Shown here piece after piece: positions 1 to 8,539 of a DNA stretch of 64,000 nucleotides. The position numbers and the translations under genes were made by a program. Under the pieces are notes generated by a model. It was not told where the DNA came from and made no database searches. It saw nothing but the letters and a program-made list of their open reading frames with translations. Position 1 is the first letter of the stretch. Each line of letters begins with the position of its first letter. Source of the DNA: CAIQNR01 sp031972475 (lineage in GTDB: Bacteria > Babelota > Babeliae > Babelales > CAIQNR01); assembly GCA_031972475.1 (NCBI GenBank), contig DALYEP010000001.1, positions 558,001 through 622,000 on the forward strand, given 5' to 3'.

Positions 1-561
1 CCTATGAGTACGTTCAAAAGAATTTAATAATTTTCTTGGACTCGTATTAAAAGGAGGAAGTTCGTCAAGTGGAATAATTATATCTGCTCCTAATTTTTTT
101 TGCGCTTGAACAGAACTTTCCGGAGTTAACAATATCTCTTTACCATCTCTATATGATCTAAAAAGAACGCCCTCTTCATTAATTTTAAGAACAGAATTAT
201 TCTCTTTTTTAGCTCCATTACTTTTAAGTTCTGCATCAATCCCACCATACATCAAACTAAAAACTTGAAATCCTCCAGAGTCAGTAATAATAGGTTTTTT
301 TCTATTTATAAAAGAATGCAATCCTCCTGCCTGAGCAACAAGATCTGCCCCAGGTTGCAACATAAGATGATAGGTATTACAAAACATAAGCTGAACATCA
401 AGCTTATCTATTAATATACTATCAACCGCCTTAACTGCACCATTCGTACCAACAGGAACAAAATTAGGAGTTTCTATAATACCATGAGGAGTATGTATTC
501 TACCAACACGAGCTTTAGATTTTTTTGATTTATGAACAATTTCAAACTTAAAATAAGACAT
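1..561 (-). CDS. tgt: Queuine/preQ1 tRNA-guanine transglycosylase, N-terminal part (cut by window edge)
   Basis: Tgt exchanges guanine 34 of GUN-anticodon tRNAs for a queuosine base. The 187 codons visible read without a stop from an ATG at 561 to the window edge. They show the family landmarks: a start resembling FEIVHKSKKSKARVGRIHTP, the NTYHLMLQPG segment, the catalytic-pocket DSGGFQVFSL motif, and a GADIIIPLDEL segment. The last aligns with the bacterial DEC motif, so the Cys common in preQ1-type enzymes is replaced by Leu168 here. The ATG abuts the stop codon of the transporter gene upstream, implying co-transcription and a shared role in queuosine salvage. The identity is secure. Which base (preQ1 or queuine) is used is open. 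Confidence 0.95.
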   Translation of the reverse strand, partial: MSYFKFEIVHKSKKSKARVGRIHTPHGIIETPNFVPVGTNGAVKAVDSILIDKLDVQLMFCNTYHLMLQPGADLVAQAGGLHSFINRKKPIITDSGGFQVFSLMYGGIDAELKSNGAKKENNSVLKINEEGVLFRSYRDGKEILLTPESSVQAQKKLGADIIIPLDELPPFNTSPRKLLNSFERTHR

Positions 562-1239
562 TTAAACCCCTCTACGTTGCTTACAAATTAAACTATGAAG
601 CGTAATAACAAATGGTACACAAATAAAAATAGAAAGGCATTTAATTGCATAACTAAACCCAATAATAGTCCAAACAGATTCAACAGTGCCATATAATGCT
701 AAAAAAGAAAAAAGCATTGTATCAAAAAATTGAGATATGCATAAAGAAAGAGTTGTTTTAAGTTTTAAATGCTTTATGCCCCAAATTCTAGTAAAAAAAT
801 TAAATAAAATGAGATTGAGCGATTTGCTCAAAAAAGCAACCGCTAAAGAAGAAAGCATAATACGAGGCATACCATTAAAAATAGCAAAAAAATGTACATG
901 AAATATATCATGATTACTAGGCTGAAACCATAATAAAAATTGAGAAACTACAAGAAAAAATAGCGCTCCAAACATACCTAAAGCAATAGCTTTTTTTGCT
1001 TCTTTTTGACCATAATACTCTCTCAGCAATGTTATTCCTATATCCGTTCCTACAGCAAAAACATCAGATGTTATAAGAGAAAGACCAAATATTGTCGCTT
1101 CTTTAAGAACAAAAATATTACCTATTACCCAACAAAGTGAAACAAAACAAAATAATCCGGCACTACCAAATAACAAAGCCCCCAAAGCAAAAATAGAGAC
1201 TGTTATACTTTCTATTATAAATAGTAATTCATTAAACAT
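562..1239 (-). CDS. yhhQ: Queuosine precursor transporter, YhhQ/Vut_1 family
   Basis: This polytopic inner-membrane protein of 225 residues matches the YhhQ/QPTR family by its GNIFVLKEATIFGL and SDVFAVGTDIGITLLREYYG segments and by its six or so hydrophobic stretches. YhhQ imports queuosine precursor bases. I place the start at ATG 1239, because AAAGAGG lies just upstream of it and the 15 extra residues of the longer reading lack a site. The stop codon is immediately followed by the tgt start, so the pair forms a two-gene import-and-insert unit. No queuosine biosynthesis genes are visible in the window, which fits salvage from a host or its diet. Confidence 0.9.
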   Translation of the reverse strand: MFNELLFIIESITVSIFALGALLFGSAGLFCFVSLCWVIGNIFVLKEATIFGLSLITSDVFAVGTDIGITLLREYYGQKEAKKAIALGMFGALFFLVVSQFLLWFQPSNHDIFHVHFFAIFNGMPRIMLSSLAVAFLSKSLNLILFNFFTRIWGIKHLKLKTTLSLCISQFFDTMLFSFLALYGTVESVWTIIGFSYAIKCLSIFICVPFVITLHSLICKQRRGV

Positions 1240-1413
1240 AAAAACCTCTTTACTACACAAAATAAAATCTATACAAAAATACATTTTTAAAAAAACACTT
1301 CAGGGCAAGCATTTTAACGCATAAACAAAGACTCTTCAATACTACATCTATTATGTAACCGATCCATATCATCACTCATAATAATTAAAAATATCTCATA
1401 TCCATACTAAACA

Positions 1414-1441
1414 TTGACATTAAAGACTTTTATTTTATACA
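1414..1441 (+). promoter_or_regulatory. Sigma70-type promoter of the ATAD3-like gene
   Basis: A perfect TTGACA at 1414-1419 is followed after 16 bases by TATACA (1436-1441); reading the -10 as TACAAT gives 18. The ATG lies about 30 bases downstream of the expected start point. Confidence 0.6.
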
Positions 1442-1477
1442 ATTTGAAATATATTTAATTTGAAATTAGGATTATTT

Positions 1478-2764
1478 ATGAAAAAAATATATATAATTTT
1501 ATGCATTCTTTCATCACAAATTTATGCATTTAATTTTGAAAGTAGTGCTTATCAAGCCGGAGAATATTTTTTTAAAGGAATTACAAGCTCTATAGACCCA
1601 AATACTTCTTATTATATAGGCAAAAATTTATCTAAAGGGATGATTGAAGAACTGTCAAAGCATTTAAATGACGAAGCAATAAAAAAATTAACTAATCAAA
1701 TGAATAAAGAAATTATAGAAAAATTAATTATTAATAATGCTAAAACTATTGCTATCATAAGTTTTATATCAACTTTAGGATATTTCTCCGCAGCATATGG
1801 AATTCCAACAATTATTAAAGCGATTGAACGTAGGCTAATGAAACCTAAGCTAATAACTGAATCTTCAAAAAAGAATATTTTAGAAAAAGTACAATCAAAA
1901 TTAGTTAAAAATGAAGAATGCCTTCCTGAAATGATTTTTAATCCAGAATTACAACAAAAACTTAATAACCTTATAAAAACAACATCAATGATTCATCATA
2001 AGATCAAAGATGGTAAAACGAATATTAAATATAGAAACCTTCTGCTTTACGGCTCTCCTGGAACAGGAAAAACTATGTTTGCTAAAAAATTAGCTAAAGA
2101 ATCTGGCCTTGAATATGCTTTTATGAGCGGCTCTTCATTTGCTAAATTTAATGATGGAAATGCAATTAATGCCCTAGATGAACTTTTTGCTTGGGCAAAG
2201 CAAAGCAATGGCCTCATGCTTTTTATAGACGAAGCTGAAACCTTTTTATCAAAACGTGAAAACATGAACCCTCAAAGCAAAGCTTATCTGCTACTAAATA
2301 ACTTCTTAAATTATACTGGCGAACGCAGCTCACGCTTTATGATTGTTTTTTCAACTAACCATAAAAATGTACTCGATGATGCTATGCATCGCCGCATTGA
2401 CGACCTGATAGAGATGCCCCTTCCGTTAGAAAAACAACGATTTGAAACACTAAGGTTATATCGCAATATTATATTAATGGATGAAAAACAAAATGAACTA
2501 AATTTTGTAAAATCAGTAAAGCAGTGTTTAAATGACGAACGCCTTGCAGCTATTGCTAAAATAACACAAGGGTTATCTTACGGTGATTTAGAAGGAATTA
2601 TCAACACGCTCAAAACTGATTCTTTGATTCTTGAGCCAGAAATTATAACTCCTGAACTAGTCACTTTAGTGGTCGAGCGAGCGCTCAAAAAACATAGCGC
2701 TTTTACAAATAGCACTGCTTTAGAAAAAGTCTATGTAGAAAAGACTTTGCGACAAGATATTTAA
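1478..2764 (+). CDS. Membrane-anchored AAA+ ATPase resembling mitochondrial ATAD3
   Basis: The 428-residue protein has a signal-like N terminus (MKKIYIILCILSSQIYA), a region rich in charged helix (about 20-85), a hydrophobic segment (about 90-113) and a C-terminal AAA+ module. Walker A is GSPGTGKT (192-199) and Walker B ends in Asp251-Glu252 (LFIDEAE). A downstream RRIDDLIEM segment looks like the second region of homology. From memory of the family, the wording around the ATPase core (FAKKLA, FAWA, LMLFIDEAETFLSKR, RIDDL) is closer to ATAD3 than to FtsH or ClpX. The likely topology, N terminus outside and ATPase inside, is also that of ATAD3. ATG 1478 is preferred over TTG 1460 because TTAGGA precedes it at good spacing. 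No protease domain is present. Function is unknown. Confidence 0.8.
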   Translation: MKKIYIILCILSSQIYAFNFESSAYQAGEYFFKGITSSIDPNTSYYIGKNLSKGMIEELSKHLNDEAIKKLTNQMNKEIIEKLIINNAKTIAIISFISTLGYFSAAYGIPTIIKAIERRLMKPKLITESSKKNILEKVQSKLVKNEECLPEMIFNPELQQKLNNLIKTTSMIHHKIKDGKTNIKYRNLLLYGSPGTGKTMFAKKLAKESGLEYAFMSGSSFAKFNDGNAINALDELFAWAKQSNGLMLFIDEAETFLSKRENMNPQSKAYLLLNNFLNYTGERSSRFMIVFSTNHKNVLDDAMHRRIDDLIEMPLPLEKQRFETLRLYRNIILMDEKQNELNFVKSVKQCLNDERLAAIAKITQGLSYGDLEGIINTLKTDSLILEPEIITPELVTLVVERALKKHSAFTNSTALEKVYVEKTLRQDI

Positions 2765-2821
2765 AAAAGAGTAATAATAAATATTTGCCTGTAAAGTAGT
2801 AATTTTTAAGCAACCAAATAT

Positions 2822-2851
2822 TTGTCATTGCAAGATATTATTATATATAAT
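2822..2851 (+). promoter_or_regulatory. Promoter of the zinc ribbon-tsaB pair
   Basis: TTGTCA (2822-2827), an 18-base spacer and a perfect TATAAT (2846-2851) lie about 50 bases upstream of the first ATG of the pair. Confidence 0.55.
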
Positions 2852-2900
2852 AATGTGTTTCATAAAAATGAAAAGGAAAGTAATAAAGAAGGAAAACACT

Positions 2901-3086
2901 ATGAAATGCAAAAAATGTTCTGGGCTCATGGTTTTGCAATCTTTTTTTGATCACTTTTTAAATTTTGATGGGTGGAAATGCTTAAATTGTGGTAAGATAG
3001 TTCCAAAGAAAGAAAAAACATTGGAATTTGACGCGTTTGGCGTTTTTTATCGCCAACAAAAATGTAAAAATAAAAAACAATCATGA
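2901..3086 (+). CDS. Small zinc-ribbon protein
   Basis: A 61-residue protein with two CxxC knuckles, CKKC near the N terminus and CLNCG about 25 residues later, separated by a DGW-containing strand: the layout of a single zinc ribbon. Similar tiny zinc-ribbon proteins of unknown role occur in many bacteria. I chose ATG 2901 because GAAGGAAA precedes it. The longer reading from 2853 has no comparable site and would begin on the promoter's -10 side. Its last four bases (ATGA) overlap the tsaB start, so the two are translationally coupled. Confidence 0.7.
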   Translation: MKCKKCSGLMVLQSFFDHFLNFDGWKCLNCGKIVPKKEKTLEFDAFGVFYRQQKCKNKKQS

Positions 3087-3757
3087 AAAAAGCCCATCTT
3101 GTATTACAAGCTAACTATGAAAACATTTCACTAAGTTTATGGAATGGTACACATTTAATTACCTCTTATGTATTAGATAAAATCAATGCATGCAAGTTGC
3201 TTATGCCCTCTATTATTAACCTTCTTCAAGAACATAATTTTAATTTTTCAGACATTGATTTTATAGCAATCAACCAAGGGCCTGCACCTTTTACAACATT
3301 ACGGATTGTAATAACAACTGCAAATGGGCTCAGCTTTTCTAAAAAAATTCCGCTCATCCCAATTAACAGTTTAGAAGCATTTTCTGAAGAATACAAAACC
3401 TTATCACCACTAACAGTTATTATACTTAATGCATTTGCCCAAGATGTTTATTTTTCAATTATTGAAAATAAAAAAATCAAAACTGGATGCAAAAACAGCG
3501 ATATTTTTTTTGATGAATTAATAAATGATTTTCCAAATAAAAATATTACATTTATTGGAAATGGTGTTGAATTATTTAAAGAAAAAATTAAAAACATTTT
3601 CAAAGAAAACGCTCTGTTTTTGAATCCCAATCCTCAGTATACAGATTTTAAACAAACATCTTTAATTGCATATTCTGATTGGGTAAATAAAAAAAACATT
3701 ACAGAAGTAGTAATTCCTTTGTATTTAAAAATACAAACATATAAAACATCTACGTAA
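3083..3757 (+). CDS. tsaB: tRNA threonylcarbamoyladenosine biosynthesis protein TsaB
   Basis: TsaB is the inactive ASKHA partner that scaffolds TsaD in making t6A37 of ANN-decoding tRNAs. The 224-residue length is normal. The signature INQGPAPFTTLRIVITTANG matches the family pattern GPGSFTGLRIG..TAKGLA, with looser residues than usual in the loop (APFTT for GSFTG). The N terminus begins with a strand carrying a first Asn/Ser-rich ASKHA loop. It is coupled to the upstream zinc-ribbon gene and overlaps rsmE tail to tail by 8 bases. Confidence 0.85.
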   Translation: MKKAHLVLQANYENISLSLWNGTHLITSYVLDKINACKLLMPSIINLLQEHNFNFSDIDFIAINQGPAPFTTLRIVITTANGLSFSKKIPLIPINSLEAFSEEYKTLSPLTVIILNAFAQDVYFSIIENKKIKTGCKNSDIFFDELINDFPNKNITFIGNGVELFKEKIKNIFKENALFLNPNPQYTDFKQTSLIAYSDWVNKKNITEVVIPLYLKIQTYKTST

Positions 3758-4496
3758 ATGAACGAACTATACCCATCAAAAGCATCATTGCATCTTCTGA
3801 CCTAAGCACAGATGAAATTAACTTAACAAAATAAAATCCCTTTTGTTTTAAATAATCTCTTTCACAAATACTTAGATCTCCCTCTGGACCAACTGAAAGA
3901 ATAAAATTATTTTTTTCAGAAAAATTCAAAATTAATTCTTTTAAAGAAATACCTTCCACATCAGCATGTAATGCAAGCATAGTATCTTTTTTTTCTATTT
4001 CAAAAAGCTGTAATAGCGGAACAGCTTTTAAAAAATTTGGCAAAACAAATTGTTTTGACTGCTCTGCAGCAGAAATAGCAATTCTCTTAAAGCGATCAAA
4101 GTCTTTATCGGCAAAAGCCCGTGAAGATTTTTCAGTAATAACAAATTGAATATCTTTAACACCCATAACAGTTGCATTATATATCAAACTTTCAAGTGCT
4201 TCTTTTTTTAAAAGCGGTACTATTAAAGTTATCATTGGCTGTAAAGATTGAACATAAGAAATATCATTAACAAAACATAAAAATGTTTTTTTCTGAATAC
4301 TCATAATTGTGCATACAGCAGAAATTTTTGTATTAAAAAAAACACATTTATCATTAACGGAAAGTCTTAAAATAAAAGAAATTCGCTTTAAAAGCTCCGT
4401 ATCATCAACAAGAAAAGACTCTCCAATTTTTATATCAGAATCAAGCTGTGAAAAATATAAAGCAAATTCGTGCTTTTCTTTACGATTTATTGCCAT
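3750..4496 (-). CDS. rsmE: 16S rRNA m3U1498 methyltransferase RsmE
   Basis: The 248-residue SPOUT-class enzyme ends in the family's knotted SAM site: LSVGPEGDLS, then LISSVLRSEDAMMLLMG, corresponding to GPEGG(F/L)S and LG.RILRTETA. A PUA-like N-terminal half precedes it (VDDTELLKRISFILRLSVND). RsmE methylates N3 of U1498 in 30S subunits. The start ATG 4496 lies within the end of the preceding secreted-protein gene (17-base overlap), so the two are probably one transcript. Confidence 0.92.
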   Translation of the reverse strand: MAINRKEKHEFALYFSQLDSDIKIGESFLVDDTELLKRISFILRLSVNDKCVFFNTKISAVCTIMSIQKKTFLCFVNDISYVQSLQPMITLIVPLLKKEALESLIYNATVMGVKDIQFVITEKSSRAFADKDFDRFKRIAISAAEQSKQFVLPNFLKAVPLLQLFEIEKKDTMLALHADVEGISLKELILNFSEKNNFILSVGPEGDLSICERDYLKQKGFYFVKLISSVLRSEDAMMLLMGIVRSFT

Positions 4497-4794
4497 TTGT
4501 TTTTATATCTTTAATTTGAGATGCCGCTAATTTTATTAAATTATAAGAAGTTTCCATGCCATTTTTTATAAAATAAATCATTAATGCTACGTAACTTATT
4601 TGATGTTTCTGAGGCTTGCTAGCAGATATATCACCTGCAGGTTCAGTAGCATCAAGCATTGCACTAAATTCATCAACACTCTTATTTGTATCTTCAGATT
4701 CAATTTGACCCTGAGAAGCGATATTATTTTCCTGTGCTAATAGAAATCCTTGAAAAAAATGAGTCAGAAGCAAATACATAAAAATTTTTTTCAT
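4480..4794 (-). CDS. Small secreted or membrane-tethered protein, unknown
   Basis: The 104-residue product starts with a plausible signal peptide (MKKIFMYLLLTHFFQGFLLA, then Gln-Glu). An acidic, Ser/Asp-rich linker and a second moderately hydrophobic segment near residues 67-90 follow. I do not recognise it. The gene is preceded by an AAGGAAA-type site and overlaps rsmE by 17 bases, but nothing links the two functionally. It could be a periplasmic protein anchored by the C-terminal segment. Confidence 0.6.
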   Translation of the reverse strand: MKKIFMYLLLTHFFQGFLLAQENNIASQGQIESEDTNKSVDEFSAMLDATEPAGDISASKPQKHQISYVALMIYFIKNGMETSYNLIKLAASQIKDIKTNGNKS

Positions 4795-4868
4795 TTATTT
4801 TCCTTATATTTTAATAATCAAATCGAGTAAACTATATCATAATTCAGCTTAAAAGAGAAAGGTGGGGC

Positions 4869-6356
4869 ATGAAAAATAAATTTCCTACAATGTTAATAAT
4901 TCTTGATGGAGTAGGATACAGAGAACAAGAAGACAGCAATGCGATTGCTCATGCGCACATGCCACATTTTTTTAAATTACTTTCAGACTTTCCTTCAACA
5001 ACTCTCAAAGCTTCAGGCACTGCTGTAGGATTACCCGAAGGATATCCTGGCAATTCTGAATTAGGCCATCTTACTATTGGCTGTGGAACAATCATAAAAC
5101 AACCAATTTCTTTATTAGAAGAAGCATTTAGTCAAAAAAAAGCATCTGAATTTCCTATATTAAAAACAGCTTTTTCTCATCTTTTAAAACAACACAAGAC
5201 ATTGCACATAATAGGACTTTTATCTGATGGAAATGTTCATTCTTCAATAAATCACTTATACAAATTTTTAGAAGCAGCAAAAGAATTTACCATACCCGTA
5301 GTTATTCATCCCTTTTTAGACGGAGAAGATGTTCAACCAGGAACAGCTTCTACTTACTTAGAACAACTTGATAACTTTATAAACATATTAGGCACTGGTG
5401 TTATTGGATCTATTCATGGAAGGTTTTATGCGATGGATAGAAATAACAATTGGCACCTAACAGAAAAAAGTTATCGCATTCTTACAGAAAAACAATCAAA
5501 CACTGCAAATTCCTGGAAAGAAATTTTAAATTCTCCTGAGCATAAAGAACTTTCAGAAAACTATATCTTTCCAACACAAATTAAAGGAAATCATCATATT
5601 AAACCTGGAGATAGTATTCTTTTTTTTAATTTTAAATCTGACAGAGCTCGTCAATTAACAAAACTTTTTTTAAAAGGAAATCAAACAACCATAAAGCCAT
5701 ATCCATTAACTAATTTCATAACACCTGTTTCATATGGATCTAACTATGACACCACCATCCTTTTGCATCACAACCCTATTTCACAAACATTAACAGGTAT
5801 ACTAAATGAAAATAATTACTCATATTGCACCATTGCAGAAACAGAAAAATTTCCTTACGCAACATATTATTTTAATGGGGGAAGAGAACAAAAATTAGAA
5901 AATGAAACAAGAATTATAATTCCTTCTCCGATACAAAAAACATACATCACCAATCCAGCAATGCAAGCAACCGTTATTACAGAAGCTGCCGTTTCAACAT
6001 TAAAAAACAATCCTCATGATTTTTATATTATTAATTATGCAAATGCAGATCTAGTAAGCCAATCTGGAGATTTTACTGCAACAGTAAAAGCTTTAGAGCA
6101 TATAGATCAACAAATCGGAGTACTTTTTAATGAAATTGTTACAAAAAATAATGGGACGCTTATAGTAACAAGCGATCATGGAAAAGCAGAAGATATGACT
6201 CAAAATAAAATTTTACACAAAAAAACACACCCTAACACAAATCCTGTTTATTTTATTGTGGCAAAACAAGATCTTAAAAATCAAAATGTTATCTTACCAC
6301 TAGAACAATTAAGCGACATTGCACCTTTTATGGCGCATATAATAATGGATCAATAA
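4869..6356 (+). CDS. gpmI: 2,3-bisphosphoglycerate-independent phosphoglycerate mutase
   Basis: iPGM interconverts 3- and 2-phosphoglycerate in glycolysis using two Mn2+ ions. The 495-residue length is a little short of the usual 510. Metal and phosphoryl-acceptor landmarks are present: ILDGVG with Asp13, GNSELGH with the catalytic Ser63, IHGRFYAMDRN..W, FNFKSDRARQL, and the C-terminal VTSDHGKAE metal site. An AAAGGTGGGG-type ribosome site precedes ATG 4869. It is expressed divergently from the 4480-4794 gene. Its presence shows at least the lower part of glycolysis is retained. Confidence 0.97.
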   Translation: MKNKFPTMLIILDGVGYREQEDSNAIAHAHMPHFFKLLSDFPSTTLKASGTAVGLPEGYPGNSELGHLTIGCGTIIKQPISLLEEAFSQKKASEFPILKTAFSHLLKQHKTLHIIGLLSDGNVHSSINHLYKFLEAAKEFTIPVVIHPFLDGEDVQPGTASTYLEQLDNFINILGTGVIGSIHGRFYAMDRNNNWHLTEKSYRILTEKQSNTANSWKEILNSPEHKELSENYIFPTQIKGNHHIKPGDSILFFNFKSDRARQLTKLFLKGNQTTIKPYPLTNFITPVSYGSNYDTTILLHHNPISQTLTGILNENNYSYCTIAETEKFPYATYYFNGGREQKLENETRIIIPSPIQKTYITNPAMQATVITEAAVSTLKNNPHDFYIINYANADLVSQSGDFTATVKALEHIDQQIGVLFNEIVTKNNGTLIVTSDHGKAEDMTQNKILHKKTHPNTNPVYFIVAKQDLKNQNVILPLEQLSDIAPFMAHIIMDQ

Positions 6357-6360
6357 GATC

Positions 6361-6930
6361 TTAAATGTCTAAACGATAAAAACAAAAACCATCATCTGCT
6401 GATTCAATTTTAAAACCAAATTTACGATAAAGTTTTTGAGCGCGTTCATTTTCTGCTCTAACAGAAACTTTAATAATTTTTGCACCTTCTTTTTTAAGAC
6501 CTTCTACTGCATATCCAAAAAGAACTTCTCCAAATCCCCTACCTCTGTAATTTTCATCAACATCTAAAAGAAAAACTGTTCCTTCATAAAGACCGCGCAT
6601 ATAATAATTAACAAAACCAACAGGAATATTATTATCAAAAAGAACAACCGTCTTAAGTTTTCCATATGTACGGGGCTCCCATATATATGGAGAATTTTTT
6701 TCTAACATAAAATCAAGATCGTATTCTTTGCTAGCATGAAGTAAATACCAATTATCATAATTTTGTTGTTTGATAAAATGAGCATCTCGAGCAAAATCAA
6801 AAGGACGAATATCAAATTTTGCATACGATCCTTTTTTGGAATTATAATTATTCCACCAAACAAAACCACTTACAGATCCAATCAAACAAACAAAAAGAAT
6901 AAATTTGTTTATATTTTTTTTGAATAACAT
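6361..6930 (-). CDS. Membrane-anchored GNAT-family N-acetyltransferase
   Basis: The 189-residue protein has one N-terminal transmembrane helix (about residues 9-26, ending VWW) followed by a GNAT fold. The acetyl-CoA pyrophosphate loop is visible as RGRGFGEVLFGYAVE, and the final strand/helix as VSVRAENERAQKLYRKFGF. The acceptor cannot be told. The gene starts 3 bases after the truA stop, so it is translated from the truA message. A membrane anchor on a lone GNAT domain is uncommon; the catalytic side could face either compartment. Confidence 0.8.
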   Translation of the reverse strand: MLFKKNINKFILFVCLIGSVSGFVWWNNYNSKKGSYAKFDIRPFDFARDAHFIKQQNYDNWYLLHASKEYDLDFMLEKNSPYIWEPRTYGKLKTVVLFDNNIPVGFVNYYMRGLYEGTVFLLDVDENYRGRGFGEVLFGYAVEGLKKEGAKIIKVSVRAENERAQKLYRKFGFKIESADDGFCFYRLDI

Positions 6931-6933
6931 TAT

Positions 6934-7683
6934 TTAAAAACCTTTATAAATTATTTTTTCTAAGCATAATCCTTTTGCAGGCGCTTTAGGAAGATTTTGA
7001 GGCAAAGATCCATATTTTAAAATAGCTTCTATTTCTTCTTTAGATCTCTTGTTATCTGAAGCAATCGCAAGAGAAGCTCCAACAATACGTCTAATCATAT
7101 ATTGTAAAAATGAAACCCCTTTGACTTTGATGATAAATCCATTTTGATCTAAATCATCTAATACTTCAATTGATAAAACAGTTCTAATGGTATCTAAATC
7201 TCCATTCTTTTTAGAAAAAGCTTTAAAATCATACGTACCTACAAAAACCTGTAAAACTTCATATAGTTTTTCTCTGTCGATAAAATGCCAATAAAAGTAT
7301 CCATATCTCTGTTCTTTATAATGAGGACGAGTTGTAAAAACACGATATGTGTAAATTTTATAGTCAACATTATGCTGTGGATGAAAAGAGCCATTTACAA
7401 AACAAGCTTTTTCTATAAAAATCGAATGGGGCAATGCATTATTCATAATTAGACGCAGTTTTTCTGGCTCAAGAGGAAGCAATGTCCCTATTCTTACAAC
7501 CTGACCCTGCGCATGAACTCCAGCATCTGTCCGAGAAGCCCCTACAAAATATACCTTATCCTGCTTAAAAACATGCAAAAAGGTCTTTTTTAAAAGACCT
7601 GCAACAGTAGGACCTTCAGATTGTTCTTGCCAGCCTAAATAATCGGTGCCATCGTATGAAACTATTAATTTATACCAATACAT
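6934..7683 (-). CDS. truA: tRNA pseudouridine(38-40) synthase TruA
   Basis: TruA isomerises U38-U40 in tRNA anticodon arms. At 249 residues it has the usual length and starts with the family pattern YKLIVSYDGTDYLGWQ. The catalytic Asp53 sits in GASRTDAGVHAQGQV, and the substrate-binding GVSFLQYMIRRIVG motif is near the C terminus. The start is poorly supported by a ribosome site. It lies just downstream of the rpsR terminator and is followed by the GNAT gene. Confidence 0.95.
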   Translation of the reverse strand: MYWYKLIVSYDGTDYLGWQEQSEGPTVAGLLKKTFLHVFKQDKVYFVGASRTDAGVHAQGQVVRIGTLLPLEPEKLRLIMNNALPHSIFIEKACFVNGSFHPQHNVDYKIYTYRVFTTRPHYKEQRYGYFYWHFIDREKLYEVLQVFVGTYDFKAFSKKNGDLDTIRTVLSIEVLDDLDQNGFIIKVKGVSFLQYMIRRIVGASLAIASDNKRSKEEIEAILKYGSLPQNLPKAPAKGLCLEKIIYKGF

Positions 7684-7713
7684 ATTCTCAAACTTTGTAT
7701 TAAAGATAAGAAA

Positions 7714-7744
7714 AAAGGCCTTTGATATTACTTCAAAGGCCTTT
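7714..7744 (-). terminator. Rho-independent terminator of rpsF-rpsR
   Basis: A perfect 12-bp stem (7714-7725 with 7733-7744, sequence AAAGGCCTTTGA) encloses a 7-base loop. On the minus strand it is followed by a run of T. It sits 26 bases after the rpsR stop. Confidence 0.85.
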
Positions 7745-7769
7745 GATATTTTCTATAAAACAGAAAAAA

Positions 7770-8057
7770 CTAATAACGAACTGAACTATATGGCAATAAA
7801 GCTATAGTACGAGCAAGTTTAACTTCTGTGCTCAACTTACGTTGATGAAAAGCACAATTTCCTGAAATACGAGATGGAAGAATTTTTCCACGCTCAGTCA
7901 AAAAATTATACAACAAATTAGTATTTTTATAATCAAGCATTACTGATTTATCAGTAGTGCTACAAAAGCGACATTGCTTAACCTGATTAGTAGTTTTTCT
8001 ACGATTTCTTTTTTTAAGTAAACGGGAACTTACTTTAAGTTTTATTTTTTTTGTCAT
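7770..8057 (-). CDS. rpsR: Small ribosomal subunit protein bS18
   Basis: The 95-residue protein shows the bS18 core: CRFC near residue 29, then DYKNTNLLYNFLTERGKILPSR and the basic C-terminal LARTIALLPYS. It is slightly longer than usual through a Lys/Arg-rich N terminus. Its ATG overlaps the rpsF stop (ATGA), as in many bacteria where the pair is co-expressed and the proteins bind as a dimer to the 30S platform. A strong terminator follows. Confidence 0.97.
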   Translation of the reverse strand: MTKKIKLKVSSRLLKKRNRRKTTNQVKQCRFCSTTDKSVMLDYKNTNLLYNFLTERGKILPSRISGNCAFHQRKLSTEVKLARTIALLPYSSVRY

Positions 8058-8521
8058 GCATGCATCCCTTCATCATCAATATCACTACCAAAGTCATCAT
8101 CACGACGCTTACTATCTTGACGAGGTAATAAACCTTCCATCTTGTTTTCTCTTAAAAATTCATCAACATTTCTTGTTTGAATTGCTTCAACAGTGTCAGG
8201 ACGTTGATAATCAAGAGATTGTTTTGGATCAAGCTTATTAACAACACTACGCATAATAACTTCATGATATTTTACATCAAGCAAAAGTTTAATTTCTTTG
8301 AAAAAAACTTGAGGCTTATCCATTTCAAAACGAGTAAGGTAATAAATACCATAATCATGATTTTTAACTGGATATGCAAGACGGCATTTTCCCCATTTTT
8401 CAAAAGAAATAACGCTTCCATTATTTTCTTTAACTAACTTTTCATAATGCTTTTCAAAGTTAGCCATTTCATCCTCAGTAATTCCTGGGATGGCAAGCAT
8501 GAGTATTTCATACTTTGTCAT
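8054..8521 (-). CDS. rpsF: Small ribosomal subunit protein bS6
   Basis: The first 95 residues form the bS6 fold (YEILMLAIPGITEDE, EKWGKCRLAYPVKNHDYGIYYL). A C-terminal extension of about 55 residues is rich in Asp, Arg and Lys (ending DDEGMHA), acidic tails being known in some bS6 proteins. Most bacterial bS6 are about 95-135 residues, so 155 is long. The gene opens the rpsF-rpsR operon. A hairpin-rich leader upstream may mediate bS6:bS18 feedback. Confidence 0.96.
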   Translation of the reverse strand: MTKYEILMLAIPGITEDEMANFEKHYEKLVKENNGSVISFEKWGKCRLAYPVKNHDYGIYYLTRFEMDKPQVFFKEIKLLLDVKYHEVIMRSVVNKLDPKQSLDYQRPDTVEAIQTRNVDEFLRENKMEGLLPRQDSKRRDDDFGSDIDDEGMHA

Positions 8522-8539
8522 GTTAAATCCCTTGTGTTT

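Noticed and set aside
7714..7744. AAGGCCTTTG repeats as insertion-site direct repeats
   Set aside because: They pair as a perfect hairpin followed by T on the minus strand and are explained by a terminator.
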